From Lepisosteus oculatus (taxonomy: Eukaryota > Chordata > Actinopteri > Semionotiformes > Lepisosteidae): a DNA stretch of 64,000 nt. Shown in pieces: positions 1 to 11,640 of the stretch. The stretch lies in assembly GCF_040954835.1 (NCBI RefSeq), contig NC_090706.1:37333148-37397147 (forward strand), in the 5' to 3' direction. The position numbers were made by a program, and so were the translations under genes. Numbering within the stretch: the stretch's first letter is position 1; each line of letters starts with the position of its first letter. The notes below the pieces were generated by a model that was not told where the DNA came from, did not search any database, and saw only the letters and a program-made list of their open reading frames with translations.

Positions 1-3000
1 TTCGTTGATGTTTAATTCTTTTTAAAATCTATTAAGTGGTGTAGCGCCAGCTTCCCGTACTGTTATTATTTTGGCAAGTCGTCGGTACCGCTCCGTTTTG
101 GGTTACCTCTTATATAATTCCTCTATGCCAAACTGCCTCTGCAGAAGATCTGACTGATAATACAGGGAAGTTGGGTTGTAGGTCTTGTTTTAGGCCTTTA
201 CTTGGCCGCTGCACAATTTTGCCCCGAGATCATGCTAAATGTAGAGACCGGGAGAAGACGTAGAGTTTTTAACCTGATAATGCCTGAATCGCCTGGTCTG
301 ATCTGTTTAATTTTGTGCTCGGCAGTTCTCAGAGCCCTTCGGTTCACTGGATCCACTGGAATGGGTGCAGGAACGTGTTTCTGCTTTAGCATGTAATAAT
401 CCCGTAAATTCTAACTTAAGAAACTTGATTTCGTTGACACTTGTCAGTAACCGCCGCAGAGCTACTGTAATTGTCCACATTCAAAACGATCCGTGAATAA
501 GATGGGCACTGATGTACTGTAGGTGTCCGTTGACTTATAGAGTGGAAACGATTTTATGATGTTGGGACTGGTGGTCTTAGACAGGATGAGAGGGACACTG
601 GCTCAGACCGTTGCATTGTTTTTCATGGATTGGTATAACCAATGTGTCTTCTTTTGTTCTTCCCCACTACTTTTGACAAAGCACCCTGCTTGCTAAAGTA
701 GCCGTTTATCTCTTGTGTAACGCCAGGCTACCCGATGCCTGTATTGGTGGTTTTCAGTATTGCCACATATTTCCAAGGTGCTCTGAGCCGAGAAGGGATA
801 AGAGGAAGTGTGTATGGTGCCACAGTGGGAGTGACATTGATAGGGCTGGTCTCCTTAGGCACTTTTTTCTTACAGCAGGTACACGGCCCTAAAGTGCTTT
901 CAGGGCTCCGGATTAACTGTGTTGTCTTTTCAGCCATTCCAAGGTGTATGCACGGGGACACAACACTTTAACATCAAATCTGTTTGAAACCCGGTGAGCT
1001 GGAGCCTGGTGCTGTGCAGTACTGTGGGCTGTTGTCAGAACAATCCAGCAACTGACTTAAGTGAATGTCCAAAAATAAAAGCCCACAGGTTAGGCTTTTG
1101 TCAGGATTAATATCTGGTTTCTGCATGTCGCACACATTTCACATTGTGCGGAAGAGTTTTCTAAAAAAAGTTACATTTAGCTTTTCATTTTATGAACAGG
1201 CAGCTGTTGGAACAATGACATTGTTCACAGAACAACTGTTGCTCACAGACTAACAGGAGAGCAAGCTGCATGCAGCAATCTGTCTAGTGTAGCCTCGTGT
1301 CATTGTTGTAATCCGTGCTGGAGGTGTCTGGTTTAGGGGTACTGTAGATTGTATTTGAAAGGATTTGCTGGGTGCCATCCCAGTTCATAATAGGCATGAA
1401 TGACAGCCATTTCCTCCATTGTGAAACGGATGCTATGTGCCAAGGATTTTGTTGAGCATGTTGACAGGGACTGATCATGGAGTGGTCTTCTTTACTTCAG
1501 CTGAAGGCTTTTATCTCGCAGTAACTCCATTTTCATGAAAGCTTGAGTCGCATCCTGATTTGCATTTTCCTTTTTTCTTGCCTTGTGACAAATTAGGTGT
1601 TGTGCACGATGGCATGTTGTGGTGTGACCTCTCATCTGGTCCATATTTTCGACTTTGGCCAATGCATCTGATTTAATATTTTCCAGATGTTAAAATCTCT
1701 TCAGATTTTTCTATAATGAACTATATTTTCCTTTGTTTTATGTTGAATGTGTATTTCTTCTTTCTATTGAGATGTTTGAGAATGTTTTATTTCAGACTGG
1801 TTTGCCATTCTTTGGGGAACCTTAAATGGCGTTGAAATGAGTCACGGAGTGACTCAAACCTGCTTTTCCATTATAGTCTACTCATGCAAAGTTGTTTAAA
1901 AATATGGCAATAGGCAATTGCTTTAGAGTTTGGGTTCAACTATGCTTTAGTGGGTTCCTGGGGTCTCAAATTAAATGGCACACTTTTGAAGACTCTAGGC
2001 AGCATGTCCTCTTTTTGTGTTTGAGCAAATCAGACCAAATTGATTTTAGAATTTCACAGAAGAACCTATAATCTCTTGCACACTAGACAAAGGGCAATCT
2101 TCAGCATGAATAACACATATAGGCTATATATTATTCAAAACATTTAATAATACATTAAAAAACAATGCCGTTGTGGAAAGCTTTGATTGAAACAGGGCAT
2201 GTTTGAGAGTGTTTGGAAGTTAATGCTTTGTTGTCAGATGTGAAAAAGTCTCTGGTGCACGTGTCAAAGGGGCTGTAGAGTTTACAGCTACAGCTTTGAG
2301 ACATAGTCTGAATAGATGGGACAAGGATACCGTAGCCTCTGAGGATAGACTACTGTAATTCTTGCAGGAATCATGTGAGGCTTTGGTCAAAGTGAGAGCA
2401 AGGGTACTGGAGATCAGGTGTCATTCCAGTAATGGGTATTGCCATGGGCTTTGACTTTGAAGTACAAGGCTAAGACAGTGATCAAGAAGGGGAGACCGAG
2501 GTGATTACATTCAGGTGGCAGTAAAAGCAGGTTAAGGGGTGTTTAATAATGAAGGGGTGACCAAAACCAACAGGTTCATTCATCACATACATGCCCACTC
2601 CACGATACCCTTCCTCTCTTAGCTTACTTGCAGAAGGCTGCAGCAAGTCCTTGAGGAAATTCTCTTTTTGCTGTATATCTGTATTACTGATGCTCTGCAG
2701 TGACATTTTCATTATCTCATTTTACTTTTGCTAATGTTCAATCCTACTTTTATTGCAATAAAAAAGAACTCTTCAAACTGTGGTCCAGGGTACCTTTGCT
2801 TTCATGCACGTTTGCATGAAAAGCTTTTTATCTATGGTGTATAGTGGGAAAATAGAGGAGTCAAATGTTTAGCAACACAATCCTCTACATTATCAGAAAA
2901 ACATCATTAAGGGTGAAGGGCCTTTATACTGATTTTCAGTGTGCTGGGAAATACATTAATACCATATGCATCTTATTTAATTGAAATTTAAAGGAGGGCT

Positions 3001-3021
3001 TTTAACCTGTTAACCTAACTA
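1..3021. other. Intergenic stretch with no recognisable gene
   Basis: Both strands were read for exons and homology. Nothing convincing was found. The longest open frames are under 80 codons and resemble no family I know. One of them (735-971, +) is hydrophobic and has splice-like flanks; it is treated separately as a weak lead. Composition is AT-rich with occasional short T and A runs and no clear repeat family. Confidence 0.5.
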
Positions 3022-3296
3022 ATGGGGTTGGCTCTGTAGATCAGGATCTGTGCCTGTGGCTGGAAGGTTGCTGGTTAGTATCCTGCGGCCGGCAGAGGAA
3101 TCCTACTCCGTTGGGCCCCTGAGAAAGGCCCTTAACCCCAGCTGCTCTAGGGGTGCTGTATAAATGGCTGACCCTGCGCTCTGACCCCCAGCTTCTCTCC
3201 CTGTCTGTGTGTCTCATGGAGAGCAAGCTGGGGTCTGCAAAAAGACAAATTCCTAACACAAATTGTACATGGCCAATAAAGTGATCTTATCTATCT
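3022..3296 (+). repeat. tRNA-headed SINE, copy A1
   Basis: The head has a weak tRNA-like internal promoter: an A-box-like TGGCTCTGTAGA and a B-box-like GGTTAGTATCC. A body of about 150 bp follows, and the tail reads CCAATAAAGTGATCTTATCT, typical of a LINE-mobilised SINE. A second copy lies at 10,508-10,757 in the opposite orientation. The two share an 80-bp identical block (here 3158-3237) that can fold as a CCCAGCTT...AAGCTGGG hairpin. I cannot assign a family name. Confidence 0.75.
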
Positions 3297-3842
3297 AATG
3301 ATGGATATGATAGAATAATACTGTGTTGTGTTATGAATTGAATGTTGTAAGTCACTGGCAAAAAAACAACAACTAAAGTACATAAAAAAGTGCAACAAGT
3401 TCTGTTTTTAAACCATCAGCTCACCTCACATTTGAATAAAGATATTTTTGAAAACACCTGAAAATGTAGCAGGTATTTAAAAATCTGCAAATAGTGATGA
3501 AGGATGTGACTTTGTTAGCAGCAGATATGTTCATAGATTGAACTGAGATATTTGGATGGGTTGTGAGTTCAGTCGTCCCAGTGCTGCACTCAGAAGTGTG
3601 TTTATGTGTAAGCCTGTGAAAATCTCACCTTCAGGCACAATGAAGTGGAGAACAGAGTTAAGATTTAGAAATTTTAGTTTAGAAAAACAATGTTTGTAAA
3701 AATCCCTCTCCTAGACTGCAGCAGTTTGCTCTCACGCAATTTCAGATTCATGAACCTACACTATCTTCTCTTTATTTTTTGCCGTCATGAAAGAAACTTA
3801 TCATGACTCACTTTTAAGACATTGATTATAAGCATCTAAGAG

Positions 3843-4330
3843 GTTGCACATGAGAATAGGCCATTGAACCCATCTAGTTTATTTGCTGGTAGCTTAATGA
3901 TCTAAGAATAATACATTTTTCTTAAAGCTTGCTGAGTCACCTTCAGCAACATGACTAGAGTAGAATCCAGTCTTATAATCTCCCATGTAAAGAAGCATCT
4001 CCTGTTAGTCTTAAGTGACTCTAAACATATTTTTCATTTGTGTCCCTGGGTCCTTATGTTGCTGCTGATCTTGACAAAGTCCCCTGAGTTGACTTGGTCA
4101 GTGCCTGTCAGAATACTGTGTACAATGCTAAAGGTATGAGAATGAAAGAATGTGGTCTCCACATAATCACATCTTTCCTATCTAAGACGGATTCACTTCC
4201 CTTATTTTGTCGAAACATGACATTCCCTGCACACCAGGCTGTGTTCCTTTATACTCCCTTTAGTGCAGCAGTAGTTTCTTGTACCAGCGTGAGTGAAACG
4301 GAACACAGTGTTCCAATTGAAGGTTAGGCC
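3843..4330 (+). repeat. Dispersed repeat family D, copy D1
   Basis: This copy has the family signature: a segment like 'gaggccattc-aacccatct-agctt-gtttgctggt-agctaattgatc', then a 'cccctgggtcc' segment and 'aagtcccctgagttgac'. It is the longest copy in the window and quite diverged. Others on this strand are near 25.5, 29.8 and 52.1 kb; reverse copies are near 60.8 and 62.3 kb. From memory, this family is abundant in gar, bowfin and sturgeon genomes; that recollection is not verified. Boundaries are approximate. Confidence 0.55.
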
Positions 4331-6134
4331 AATTAATGCATCACCCATTATCATCCTCTTCAGAATGTGTACAGTGAATGAGCAAATGTAAGAATGCTTC
4401 TCTGTGATTAGAAACTGCAGTTTGTGTACCAGGTTCTAAAAAGCAGGACCTAGGCAAATTAATACTAAAAATCATTCAGGGATGTCTGTCAATAAGATTT
4501 TGAATTTTTGGACAGTCAGACAGCATGCTGGAAAGAGAATGGACAGTAATGGACTGGGCACAGTTAGACACCCCATGTACACCTTTTGTAAATATTTAAA
4601 GTGTTGCTTTAGTTATGTTTCTCCTTATTGGTACAACCCCTTCAGCTTAATCTGATCAATGAATGTAAACTGGAGATCAATATAAAAATGATGTATTATA
4701 TTGCACATATTGAACGTTTCTGTGGCATTGCAATGCTCATATTGCCAGAAAACATTGTACGGTCGATTAGATGACATCTGAATCTTCTAACAGTTTGATT
4801 TTCTCAACTACACTTTCAACTGATTGGATGCTGAGACATTGAAAAATAGAGCTTAGTTGTTATGTACTATAATCAGTCGTATTAAGACATTTTAACTAAA
4901 TAAGAGGTAAGAATGTTCCACTTATTAAGATATGACATGCTTCAAGGCCCATTTACTTATTTCTTTTGTGTTTGTCATATTATGCTGCCACCTCTCTTTT
5001 AATTAGAAGGGTTTTCAGAGCATTTATATTTGTGAAATAGAGACGGTTCCCCTGTAAATTAACTTTCTTCCTGCATTTGAGTGGAAGACACCCAGAGGAC
5101 TCAGGCAGGGTGTACGGACCATGAATGCACACCAGTTTAGTCAATGCAACCAAACCTCTGACAGCTGTTCTTGTTTTGTGCCCTCTTTATGTTTAAAAGC
5201 ATTCTGACTTTACTAACACCCTAGTAAAATGCACATAAAGCGATTCTTTTTAAATTATTAATTAATTTTTGTCTTGTTTCTTAAAAGTTAGAAATACCAA
5301 ATCCATCTCGCACTGTTTATTGTTCAGTGTCTTTAAAGAGAGAAATGTGAAAATGAAGGTGTATTAAAATACTGTATCATAACTGTACAGGCACTGTCCA
5401 AGCAGTGAGTAAAAGCACACACTGTATGGCAAGTATTTTGCTGGTACAAAAGTGTGTACAAAAAATGTATATATGGAAGAAGGATGGGGCAGAAGAAAAG
5501 ACTGTTGCAGCTTCTTCTTTGTTCAGTTCTCTGTGTTGCAAACTATTTAGACTAGCATTCCTGACGAAGTTCTCCCTCTCTCTCTAGTTAAACTTACTTT
5601 GACCTCTTCATCACTTGTTCTATGTGTGTGTTACTGTAGGGCAGTCGCTTTTATGAGAAAGTTTTGCAAGTGGAGAGTAGAAGTGTTTTGATAAATAAGG
5701 GAAGAAAAATGACTATTTACTAAAATGACTGTCACCCAAAGTTAGGTTCCGTCTAGAATTGAAATGGGCCCAAATTCATAGATTATTCACCTTTAACTTT
5801 AAATAGTGCACCTACAATAATACCACAGACAGGACCTTAAAAGCATCGTATGGAAATACATATTTTGTCTTTCTAAGCATAGTTTTGCAAATATATCTAT
5901 TTGACACATGGGAAAGCATTGACATGATCATTTAACTCAGTGAACTGAACAGAGGTGTTTGACATTCTTGCCATTTTTCTTTGGTGGGACAGATACCTTC
6001 CTACTGCAATACCTAACTTCAATATATCAAATATTGCTGCAAGGAATAAGGAAATACCTAGTAGGATAAAAAACTGTTTAGTGAAAAGTAGTAGATAGGA
6101 ATTTCTAATACTGTACCTAATGCATGAGTTTCAG
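4331..6134. other. Intergenic stretch, nothing recognised
   Basis: AT-rich sequence without a credible exon, RNA gene or repeat signature on either strand. Open frames are short and do not resemble protein families. Confidence 0.5.
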
Positions 6135-6283
6135 CAAATGTCTGTGTGTGCCCTGTGATGGACTGGTGTTGTGTCCAGGGTGTATCTTGCCTTGTGCTTA
6201 TTGCTTGCTGGGATAGGTTTGGCCCCCTGTGACCCCAAATTGAATAAGGTGGTTAGAAAAGAGATGGATTGTATGTATGGATG
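6135..6283 (+). repeat. Dispersed SINE-like repeat family B, 3' end (copy B1)
   Basis: Contains the family's 3' end: 'ccctgtgatggactgg' and 'gtccagggtgta', then 'gctgggatagg', and finally 'ggttagaaaagagatgg' with ATGGATGG-type terminal repeats. Only the 3' portion is present, as expected for a 5'-truncated retroposon. Longer copies lie near 9.1 kb (+) and 40.2 kb (-). Confidence 0.65.
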
Positions 6284-9097
6284 GTACTTGTACAATTGTT
6301 GTAACTGTTGATTTAATCTCACACAGACTATAGAAGTTTACAGCAGATATTGGGCAATTGCTAGCAATTTTTCATTTATGTAATCACAGTGTGTAGCGTT
6401 TAAGTTAATTTTAGCTTTTCTTGTGGGTTGTCGTTCCTACCATTGCAAATGTGGCTTCAATTTCTTCTTAAGCTGTGTAAAATTTAAATTAATGGGAAAC
6501 AGATGCAGTGTAAATTAGCATTAAACTCAATTACTTTAAAGTTTTTGTAATCAACACAAATAATGAAAATAACCTTCAATGTGAAGGATTTTCTGAAATG
6601 AAGGGAGTTGTGTAGCTTGCCTAAGAAGAATTGGACTCCTGGAATTTTTTGTGAGTCTTTAAGTTCCAAGAATGTAGAGTAAATGGGATGGTGTCTAGCA
6701 CCCCAGACACTAAGGATATATGGGGTATTAATCCCAGTGAACAGAATTGATGATATTGTTGGTGAAGAACAGCTCAGGGTTTTTAAGTAAAGATTTTCAG
6801 ATAAAAAAGTTACTGATACGGAAGTGAGACATTCTTCACAAAGATTTGTTTTTTTTAAACGACACTAATTAAGCCCCACACCATTTGCTTGTCAAGTAGA
6901 GAGAGATTCTCCATCCATGGACAAGCTGTACTTTGCCAGAAATCATTGAGGTACTGCCTTAGCTTTTTAGGTTAATCATCTTGGTAGCAGCTCCCTCTGA
7001 AAATGCCCCACCTTCTTAATTAAATTGAGCCTGATTATCTGTCTCCATTTGTTATATATGTGAACCAGCAATTTACCATTAATGCCAAGTTAAAGAATCT
7101 TCATGGTATGGTATAAACATGCTGGTATTATTTAAATGAAAGCTGTTTATGACAATTAGCCTAAAAGAGGAATTTAATGCACAAGGAGGCTGTAATCTTG
7201 CTTTTTCTGCAAGAATTTAAACACCTAAAAAAGAGCAGTAATCTGGAAAGCTCTGTTCTTTCACGGGTCTTGTGTCCTTCCCTTGTAGAAACTGGGAAAT
7301 TTAGGTTTTACTTCTGTCACTTATTTGGTTTGTTTCAATGTGTTATCGATTATATTATGTCTGAAATGCCTCTCTAAATTGTGGAGCAAGAGAATATAAG
7401 GTTTTATTCATTGTTTTGCTGTCAGTATGACAATTTACCTGTGCCCATTACAGGTCTTATATTGACAATACAAAATGAGGTCTGGTGGACTTAAAAATGA
7501 CATTTTTGTAGCACAATCTTGCCTGTTTGCCATAGTTGGCTGTTATTCTCTTTCTTTGTTTCCTAGTCTAGACTGGGTAGTTCTTCAAAGCATTCTACCA
7601 CAAAGTTGTTAATACAGTATAACAGATTAAAGTCAGCTGGGTGAAAGCATAATTACAGGGATGCTTTTATTCTAAGTCAAATCGGACCTGTCTGTACAGT
7701 TTTTTTTCTTCTTTTATATCATATACACAATAAGAAAAGGTTCATGTCTCATCTCAGTGTTGAGGATCTTGATGTCCAGTCGCGAACGTTGCTGTCTCAA
7801 GCCAACAAGCTGTGTGCATTCCTGAGACGAGCCCTAACACCTCAAGCATAATTAGGGTCTTTTGTTTTGCTAATTTAGGACGGCACTCAGAGACACAGTT
7901 GCTTTTAACATAAGTCATACCCCTGCCAAAATGTGCACCTGTTTCAGAAGTAATAGGCAGTACTGAACCACTTAGGATAATCATAAGAGGTGAAAAAGAA
8001 AATGACATTTTATGTTTTACTATAAAATGCATTTTATATTTACATTCCCTCCACTTTTGTTGTTAGGTTGTCCTCTGTCATGAGTGACTTAAATTATTAT
8101 CTGTGATAGTGTGTTATGGACAAGAGCAAAGTAAAATGGCACACTCTGAAGAAAGAATTGTAACAGCAGTTTAAATTGTGAAAAACTCTAACATAAATGT
8201 CTGAAATTAACATACACATTTACCACAGTAAATTTCCACAAAAGTAACTGCCATAAATATAGTTTATTTTGGGGGGCAGCAGATGAATTGATAGTAGATT
8301 TTAATTGCATGGGAAAACCATTTGGAACATGCCAAATTAAAAAAAATACATGACTGAAATATATATAGCATTTGTGATAAAAGGGTTCTTGAATTCTATG
8401 TACAGAGTCCCTGGTCAGCTTTGATAGTGCAGGTGCTATACAATTCACAGATGTTCAGGCAAGTTTTTTCTATTTTCTGAACAACAGAACCTCAAAATCC
8501 TTGCAAATCTGCAGTGTTCTCTCCTCCTGAATGTGACAGCCATTACTCCTGTGATTCTGGCATATTTCATTAACAGTGAAGCGTGTTCCTCTTTTTTCTC
8601 CAAATGCTGCCAGTTTTTGCCAGCAGTCTTCCTTTGCAAAAACAGTCTCTAAACAAAAAACAAAAAGCAAAAGAATGTTGCTTTTTAAATGATTGAACTC
8701 GAGCAGTGTGTTAGTAGGTATGAATATGAATTCATACATTGCATCTAAAAATGTGAAATAATACTCTTTCTTACTGATGAAGAACTGGCTCAGCCAACAA
8801 AGTCAGAAAAAATAGGTGTAAGAAATAGTGTACTCTGTGACGGTCTCAACTTACTCTAATTGATATTTGAGCATTACAGCACTGTTGTTGTTTATTCGTT
8901 CACGGGCGATAGACCTTTATCGTTAATGTATGGCGATTGTTATACAGTCAACAATAATCACTGCAGCTTTTCTTTTAATTTTACTCATCTTTGTTTCACG
9001 GGTAATAACTGTGGTCGCCTGATTTCATACTACTATTTGTGTTTTAGGAAATGAGTGCGTGCACGACAGACAAAGCAGAAACGTGACATCCTTAACA
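6284..9097. other. Intergenic stretch, nothing recognised
   Basis: AT-rich sequence with no exon, RNA gene or known repeat that I can support. The open frames (all under 95 codons) lack splice context and similarity to known proteins. Confidence 0.5.
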
Positions 9098-9415
9098 ATG
9101 GGCAGACTGGCGGGTGGGGCAGATAGCGCTTGTGCCTCACAGCTCTTTAACAGGGAGTTTGAACCCAGACCGGGGTACCTTATGAGTGGAATTTGCATGT
9201 TCTAAACAGGTCCCTGTGCATTTTTTTCTGGGTGCACCAGTTTCCTCTCACTGTCCAAATGCATGCTGGCTGGGTTAATTGTTGTCTCCAGATTGCTCCT
9301 ATACGCGTGCGCACACATCCTCGTGCCCAGAGCTTAGCCCACTTTTGCAACATTTGCTTCTGGGTTACCGTGACCCTTATGAGTAATCAAGTTTCTGGTA
9401 CTGGATGGATAACTT
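9098..9415 (+). repeat. Dispersed SINE-like repeat family B, near full length (copy B2)
   Basis: Starts with a tRNA-like head (GGCAGATAGCGC...CAGCTC, then a B-box-like GTTTGAACCCAG). It continues with 'gtggaatttgcatgttct', 'gtttcctctcactgtccaaatgcatgctgg' (shown here only as landmarks) and a 'gggttaattg' segment. It ends with a decayed 'ctggatggataa' tail. The order of segments matches the reverse-orientation copy at 40,185-40,505. Confidence 0.65.
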
Positions 9416-10507
9416 AATATTAATATCGGTAGCGCTGCATTGGCAAAAAAAAACAAACAAACAAACAGCCATCGGGTTTTTATTTTTCTCCTAAGAAATC
9501 GAATGCAGAAAAAAAGCAGGAATGGAATTCATAACATAGCTCGTTTTGGAAGAGTTCAACACAAAAAGTAATGCTGAAGAGCAGGCTTGGTGATCTGTAA
9601 AGAGGAACCTGAGGTTACATACAAAATTATGGCAAATTCAGTCCCTTTAACACAATTGCGACGTTGCAGACAAAGTAGCTATTGTTTCGGTAACAAGACA
9701 GTCTGATGATCTCAAGCCTGCCTGGCTTTGAATGAATAGAAGCAGCCAGGAATCAGACAGCAGCGATAGGACGCACTGCAAGGGGTGTAGGCGGCCAGAC
9801 ATTGTGGGGAGGTTAACGGGGAGGTTAACCTGGAAATGAACTTAACAGGAAGAAAAGGGGGACGGAGCTGAGACCTGTAGCCCGGCTGGCTACCTTGAGA
9901 CTGTACCATCAAAATAGTTTATTTTTAGAAAAATAAACATTCCGGACTGCAACACCAATCTGTACGCTGCTTCTGCTTTTTGTGGTTTTTACATGCAGAT
10001 TCCACGGTGCACTTATAATTTTTTTAAAATCATCTTACGGAGGATAAGAATATGGATAAAAATAACAAAACAGCTTAATTGAAACTGAATTTACACTGGC
10101 CATGACACAGGGCTTAACGGAAATCTGCATTTTGAAATAGAACCGTCTACTTCAGGCCCTCGCCTGAAGACCCCATACATTGCTGCCGTTGACTGAAATC
10201 ATTATTACCGATAAAATAGATTATATTAGGTTTAATACTTCTTGGTGTGGGATTTTTCAAGCAATCTATTAATGAGATGAGGTTTTACAGGAAGTCAAAA
10301 GAGGTTTGTATGATAATCTGCCCACCTTAAGTCTTTATTTCAGTTTCCTCTGTGGCATTTTAATGTTATTTATCTGCTATAAATTAAAATTATTAATTAT
10401 TATTATTATTTGAAGTCAGGCACTACAGATATGAAACATAAATGTACGATTGATGTCATCAAAGCCTATCTGGAGTTTAGGTGTTTAATCTTCATAACAT
10501 TTTTACT

Positions 10508-10757
10508 GGGAAAGATCACTTTATTGGCCATGTACAGTTTTTTGTATTAGGACTTTGTCTTTTCACAGACCCCAGCTTGCTCTCCATGAGACACACAGAC
10601 AGGGAGAGAAGCTGGGGGTCAGAGCGCAGGGTCAGCCATTTATACGGCACCCCTGGAGCAGTTAGGGTTAAGGGCCTTGCAACAGAGTAGGATTCCTCTG
10701 CGGACTGCGAGATACAAACCGGCAACCTTAGCCACAGAGCCACCGAACTACCCACAG
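10508..10757 (-). repeat. tRNA-headed SINE, copy A2 (inverted relative to A1)
   Basis: On the minus strand it reads from a tRNA-like head (GGTGGCTCTGTGGC, then GGTTTGTATCTCGC) through the same body as copy A1 to the same CCAATAAAGTGATCTT tail. Positions 10,566-10,645 are identical over 80 bp to 3158-3237. The head and the segment before the tail carry many substitutions and a small deletion. Confidence 0.75.
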
Positions 10758-11445
10758 TTCCACTATTGAGGAAGATCGCAAATTTTAAGCAATAAAACAT
10801 ATCCATAATTTGTTTAATGATTTTACATGGACCCAATACAATGTGTGACTTCTTCTAATCCCTGGATACATTGAAGATGCTTTGTTGTGGTATAGGATTT
10901 AGTTGTTTAATGTTAAACAATGTTTACCATTAAGAAAATGACCTACTTAGTATGACAGTAGACTTTTGGAAATCATGCAAAATTGACTTGAACATGGTAG
11001 CAACTTAAAGCAGGGCTGATGGGCTGAAAAACTAAACAGCACTGCAGTCTTTTTAGGGGTGGGATGAAAAAAAACACCCACTGATCTAAAGTCAGCTTTT
11101 CAAAGTGAGAAAAATGACTAAGCTTTAATTTGTGTGTGTGTGGGGGGGTAATTTGGTAAATGAAGGTAATCTTGTAGTACATTCCTAAAGGGAAATCTGG
11201 AATTTTATCAGCAGTCCTCTATGTTATGAATAGTAGTACCATCCACATCTGCTCATGAAACAAGAGTAAAGAGATAATGTAAGAAACAGCATACTGTACC
11301 TTTAAAAACTGAATGCCAAATCTGAAAGCTAAGTCCATCCTCTGATAGAAAGTTGATTATTCCTAGTTAGAGACTTTACCTCATTGTAAATGCAAATAAG
11401 GTGGAACTGATTCTTGGATCATGTTGGATTGGGTGCCAGGTTGTC

Positions 11446-11640
11446 ATAGGGCACACACATGATTCACAGAGACAACAGAGATACCAATTAACCCATCCAG
11501 CATGACTTTGGAAGCTTTTAGGAAACTGCAGCACCCAGTCAACATCGAAACACATCCAGAACAACATACATTCTCCACATAGAAGATGCACCAGTCCAGA
11601 GCTGAACCCAGGAGTTTTGAGGCAACACCACTAACTCCTA
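11446..11640 (-). repeat. Dispersed repeat family B, internal fragment (copy B3)
   Basis: On the minus strand it carries the family B order: 'tgcctcaaaactcctgggttcag', a 'gtggagaatgtatgttgttctg' segment, 'gggtgctgcagtttcct', and 'catgctggatgggttaattgg'. It is diverged and lacks the 3' end. Confidence 0.5.

Noticed and set aside
3022-3100. A tRNA gene suggested by A- and B-box-like sequences
   Set aside because: No cloverleaf can be completed, and the element continues into a SINE body and LINE-type tail that recur at 10.5 kb.
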